A stretch of DNA of 8,295 nucleotides from assembly GCA_003557065.1 (NCBI GenBank), contig PWPS01000012.1:1-8295 (forward strand). The letters run 5' to 3'. This document shows positions 5,385-8,295 of the stretch, piece after piece. The translations under genes were made by a program, and so were the position numbers. The notes beneath the pieces are model-generated. The model had not been told where the DNA came from. It did not search any database and saw nothing but the letters and a program-made list of their open reading frames with translations. Each line of letters starts with the position of its first letter. Position 1 is the stretch's first letter. The stretch comes from Candidatus Nealsoniibacteriota bacterium (GTDB lineage: Bacteria; Patescibacteriota; Minisyncoccia; Minisyncoccales; PWPS01).

Positions 5385-8295
5385 ATGAACACAAATATAC
5401 AAAATATCAACGACCGGATTCAAGAGATTGCAAAAAGACTGGAAGGAATTGAAATTGAAAAAAAACAATTCGAAAAAAGAGAAAATGAATTAAAGGAGGC
5501 GATTGAAAGATTAAAAAGTGAATTGGAAAAAACCGAAATCGCAAGAAAAGAAATTGAAAATGAAACTGAAGATGAAGACATAATCAAAAAAAGATGGCGA
5601 CTTGAGGATAAAATAGAGTCTCTGGAAGATGAACTTTGGAGGTGGGAGGATGAACTTAAAAAGCTCCCAGAAGAAAAAGAGCAGATTGAAAAGACCCATC
5701 ACGACTTATCCGAGCAAAAAAAAGAGTTGGAGAAAGAAGAGGAAGAACGAATAAAAGAATTTGAAAATAAAAAGAAAAGAGAGATAGATGAACAACTGTC
5801 CGAAAAACCGGAGGCACAAGAAAAAATAATACAAGAAGAGGAGAATCTATTAAAAGAGAAAGCAAAACTTGAGGAAGAGCTTCTTCCTTTATTGGAAGAG
5901 GAAAGGGAAATAGAAAAAGAAAAGAGAGAGATGGATAATAAGTTTGAAGATATTTCCTCAACTGAAGAAAGAAAAGATCTGCAAAAGAAAAGGTGGGATA
6001 TAGAAGATAAAAGAAGAGAGATAGAAAACAAAAGATGGGAGCTGGAAGAAAGAATTGAAAAGATTAAAAATGAAATAAAGAGAAAGAGTCAAGAATACAA
6101 AAAATCCGAAAGGGAAGAGAGAGAACTAAAAAGAAACCAAACCAACCTTGAACCGATATCCGATTTTTCCGGTGATAAATCGGAGATGGAGGAGAAACTC
6201 TCAAAGTTAAAAACAGCGTTGAAAAAGCTAACTTCCGAGAAAGAGGAAATTGAAGAAAAGAAAGTAAAACTGGAAGAAGAGCTGGAAGTTATTCTTGAAA
6301 AAGAAAAAGAGATAGAACATAGGGAGGCCTCCATCGAGAGAGAGGAAGAGACGGAGAAAGACTCTGAAAGACAACGGGAACTGAAAGAGAAAAGATGGTC
6401 TCTGGAAGACGAAAGAAGAGAGATAGAAAATAAAAGATGGGAAAAGGAAAAAAATATCGGTGATTTGGAAAAGAAAATATCCGAACTCAATACGGACATA
6501 ATTCAATTTGATGAACTAAAGTCCAGACTTCAAATAACATTGGACTACATTGATGATAAAGAGACAAGGAAAGAAGACCTTCATCCAAAAGGAGATCAGG
6601 TCTCGGAAGAATTATCGGACTCAAAAATAGACGAACTGGAAGATAAAATTCAAGAATTGATTAAGAGAAAAAAATCTTTCGAGGTCGAGATAGAGGGATT
6701 AACTCAAAAAGAAAGAAGGGTTAAAGAATCCTTGGAAGATCTTATCAGCAAGCTTGAATTCATCAAAACAAAAGAACGAGAAATCGAAGATAAAGAGAAA
6801 ATGGCAGAAGGAACCGAAGAAAAGAGGGAAGTCGAAAAGGAGAGATGGGAAGTGGAAAAAGAAAGAAGGAAACTGGAAGAGCAAGAGTGGAAAATTGAAG
6901 AAAAGCTCAACCGTCTCCGTCAAAGAAGAAGAAAAATAGAGGGAGACCATCAAGAGGTTTCAAGCAAAGAAGAGGATTTGAAAAGTGAAATAAAAGAACT
7001 GCAATCCAAAAGGGAAAAAGAAAAATTGGAAAAAGACAAAACTTTATTGGATAAAGAACTTGGTGCAATAAAGAAAGAAAAAGAGGATCTAATAGAAAAG
7101 AAAACGGAAAAAAGAGAAAAGATAAATCATCTGAGTAAAAAACTTGAATTCATTCAAGAAAGAGAACGTGAAGTCGAAGAGGAAAAAAATCAAATTGAGG
7201 AAAAGGAAAAGGAAGCTCAAGCTCCCGAGGAAAGAAGAGCTGTAGAAAGTCGCCGATGGAGGGTGGAAGAGAGAAGAAAAGAAGCAGAAAAAGAAAGATG
7301 GGGGGTGGAAGAAAAAATGGAAAAGTTAAAAGATCAAGAGAGTACATTGGAGTTGAGATATCAACAAATACTAAATAGAGAAAGAAGTATAGAAGAAAAG
7401 ATAAAATCTTTAGATCAAAACAAGAAAGAAATTGAAGTAAAAAGAGAAAAGAAAGAGTTGGAAAAGGAACTGGAAAGATTCTCTCGTCTCAGAGAAACGA
7501 TTGAAGAAAAGGTAACCGGGATAGAAAATAAAAAAATAGATATTGAAAAACGTCTTGAGGATATTGCTTCAAGGGAAAAGGAAATTGAAGAAAAGCAGGA
7601 CGAAATCGAGAAAGAAGAAAAACTGGCGGACGATCCCAAAGAAAAAAGAAAAGTGGAAGAAAACAGATGGAAGTTGGAAGACGAAAGGCGTGGCATTGAG
7701 AAGGAAAGATGGGAGTTGGAAAAGGAAATGGAAAGCATGGATAGCCAGCTTCAAGAATTGGATTTAATTTCAAAAAGAGAGGAAGAAATTAAAGCCGAAC
7801 TTGAAGAAATAAACTTTGCACTGGAAGAAGGGAAAACAAGAGAGGATTTAAAAAGAGAGGAAGAGGAGAGAAAAAAAGAACTTGAAGAAAGAAAAGCGAA
7901 ACAAGCTCGAGCCATCGCCTCAAAAGAGAAAGAACAAAAAGAGAGCCGGAATACCGACGAAGAAAAAGAGGAGGAAACCGAAGACAAGAGGAAAGATCAA
8001 GAAATAAAAAGAGAAAGTTTTGCCGGAGAAGGCGAAGAAGCATCCGAGTCGGGAGATCAACAGAAGAAAGAGCAAAAAACTAATGAAGAGAAAGAGCGGG
8101 AAGAATTTTTAAAAAAATTAGAGGAAAAAATAGGAGGAGTTGAAGTAAAAAAAGACTCCGAGTCCATTCAAACGGACAGAGATGAACCCATAGAAGAAGA
8201 ACCACAAAGTGCTTTCGAAAGACCCATAGACTCACCTTCACCGGAAAAACGACCTTCTTCACCACCTATTCCGGATACGGAGCCCGAACCCGAGG
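5385..8295 (+). CDS. Giant helical repeat protein with Trp-marked modules (partial, open at right edge)
   Basis: Open from the ATG at 5385 to the window end without a stop: 970 codons and continuing. It is dominated by Glu, Lys, Arg and Leu/Ile, and is helical almost throughout. No signal peptide or membrane segment is visible, so it is probably cytoplasmic. All 13 tryptophans fall in six copies of one module: W71/W85 (plus W87), W204/W218, W338/W352, W488/W502, W625/W639 and W762/W776. The tail changes character: about 845-925 is charged and irregular, about 926-970 is rich in Pro, Ser and Glu and probably disordered. Another domain may follow beyond the window. The heptad pattern is sparse, so either a long coiled coil or stretches of single E/K/R helix are possible. 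The ATG lies 11 bp after the small helical gene, no promoter is evident, and no Shine-Dalgarno sequence is present. No named family is recognised; a structural or scaffold role is inferred. Confidence 0.85.
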   Translation, partial: MNTNIQNINDRIQEIAKRLEGIEIEKKQFEKRENELKEAIERLKSELEKTEIARKEIENETEDEDIIKKRWRLEDKIESLEDELWRWEDELKKLPEEKEQIEKTHHDLSEQKKELEKEEEERIKEFENKKKREIDEQLSEKPEAQEKIIQEEENLLKEKAKLEEELLPLLEEEREIEKEKREMDNKFEDISSTEERKDLQKKRWDIEDKRREIENKRWELEERIEKIKNEIKRKSQEYKKSEREERELKRNQTNLEPISDFSGDKSEMEEKLSKLKTALKKLTSEKEEIEEKKVKLEEELEVILEKEKEIEHREASIEREEETEKDSERQRELKEKRWSLEDERREIENKRWEKEKNIGDLEKKISELNTDIIQFDELKSRLQITLDYIDDKETRKEDLHPKGDQVSEELSDSKIDELEDKIQELIKRKKSFEVEIEGLTQKERRVKESLEDLISKLEFIKTKEREIEDKEKMAEGTEEKREVEKERWEVEKERRKLEEQEWKIEEKLNRLRQRRRKIEGDHQEVSSKEEDLKSEIKELQSKREKEKLEKDKTLLDKELGAIKKEKEDLIEKKTEKREKINHLSKKLEFIQEREREVEEEKNQIEEKEKEAQAPEERRAVESRRWRVEERRKEAEKERWGVEEKMEKLKDQESTLELRYQQILNRERSIEEKIKSLDQNKKEIEVKREKKELEKELERFSRLRETIEEKVTGIENKKIDIEKRLEDIASREKEIEEKQDEIEKEEKLADDPKEKRKVEENRWKLEDERRGIEKERWELEKEMESMDSQLQELDLISKREEEIKAELEEINFALEEGKTREDLKREEEERKKELEERKAKQARAIASKEKEQKESRNTDEEKEEETEDKRKDQEIKRESFAGEGEEASESGDQQKKEQKTNEEKEREEFLKKLEEKIGGVEVKKDSESIQTDRDEPIEEEPQSAFERPIDSPSPEKRPSSPPIPDTEPEPE
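5562..7721 (+). repeat. Six-copy Trp-pair module array in the giant helical protein
   Basis: The cores of the six copies lie at 5562-5648, 5961-6047, 6363-6449, 6813-6899, 7224-7310 and 7635-7721. First Trp to first Trp spacing is 133, 134, 150, 137 and 137 residues. Taking the first Trp as 0: Arg at -1, Glu at +3, +10 and +17 are present in all six. Position +14 is Trp in all six. Positions -5, +2 and +9 are Ile, Leu or Val (one Ala), and +16 is usually hydrophobic. In copies 2-6 position -11 is Thr, Ser, Thr, Pro and Pro, a typical helix-start residue. A segment of the type K/R-E-I/V-E comes 28 residues before the Trp in copies 2, 3, 5 and 6, 21 in copy 4, and 14 in copy 1, all multiples of seven. 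Confidence 0.85.
6010..6442 (+). repeat. Near-identical 31-base direct repeat between modules 2 and 3
   Basis: Bases 6010-6040 and 6412-6442 agree at 30 of 31 positions, the mismatch being C at 6029 against T at 6431, a silent Asn codon change. They are 402 bases apart, exactly 134 codons, and cover the second half of the module core. The other modules share the protein pattern but much less DNA identity, so this pair either duplicated or was homogenised more recently. Confidence 0.75.

Noticed and set aside
6754..7767. Short plus-strand Lys-rich frames overlapping the giant gene (such as 6754-6939 and 7543-7767).
   Set aside because: They are out-of-frame readings of the repetitive giant gene, whose own frame is open without interruption from 5385 to 8295.
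5511..8265. Many minus-strand open frames of 60-136 codons opposite the giant protein, rich in Ser, Phe and Leu.
   Set aside because: They are complements of a purine-rich, stop-poor E/K/R coding region. Their composition mirrors GAA/AAA/AGA codons, and none has domains or plausible starts.
5385..8295. Module array considered as a CRISPR or DNA satellite.
   Set aside because: The periodicity is at protein level, units are about 400-450 bases with divergent DNA, and there are no short identical repeats with unique spacers.
1304..8295. Alternative genetic code with UGA read as glycine, known in some CPR lineages.
   Set aside because: All complete genes end in TAA or TAG and none needs an in-frame TGA read through; protein families are full length under the standard code, so recoding has no support here.

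Overview
The window is A+T-rich bacterial DNA that most resembles a Candidate Phyla Radiation (Patescibacteria, Parcubacteria-like) genome. This placement is inferred from four things: a small two-helix VirB2/TrbC-like protein with paired cysteines, no well-placed Shine-Dalgarno sequence before any gene, tRNA genes without an encoded CCA end, and compact gene spacing. No 16S rRNA or other decisive marker is present, so lineage is not proven.

Layout. Positions 1-1102 (minus strand) hold the first 367 codons of a CCA-adding tRNA nucleotidyltransferase with an HD domain; its C-terminus lies outside the window. An 85-bp divergent intergenic region carries a good minus-strand promoter overlapping a weaker plus-strand one. 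On the plus strand follow tRNA-Arg(TCG), a secreted or membrane cysteine-containing pilin-like protein, tRNA-Lys(CTT), then a tightly packed cluster: rpsO (ribosomal protein S15), a NYN/LabA-type putative ribonuclease, pnp (polynucleotide phosphorylase), a 147-residue helical protein, and a very large helical protein still open at the right edge (at least 970 codons). No intergenic stretch exceeds 300 bases and no convincing intrinsic terminator was seen.

How the genes fit together. The left part concerns RNA maturation: both tRNAs lack a genomic CCA and need the enzyme encoded beside them. The right cluster joins translation (S15) and RNA turnover (PNPase) in the classic rpsO-pnp order, with a putative nuclease inserted between the two. 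S15, NYN and pnp are overlapping or 1 bp apart, so co-transcription is likely; the two helical genes follow with gaps of 13 and 11 bp.

The most notable content is the last 2.9 kb. The large protein is built from six copies of a tryptophan-marked helical module about 133-150 residues apart. Five copies share an exact internal geometry: a T/S/P helix-start residue 11 before the first Trp, and a second Trp 14 after it. The sixth, N-terminal copy keeps the Trp pair but lacks the clear cap. The small protein before it contains one degenerate copy of the same module in the same register. I recognise no named family for these two proteins. Their position after pnp allows the hypothesis, not shown by sequence, that they scaffold an RNA-processing assembly.
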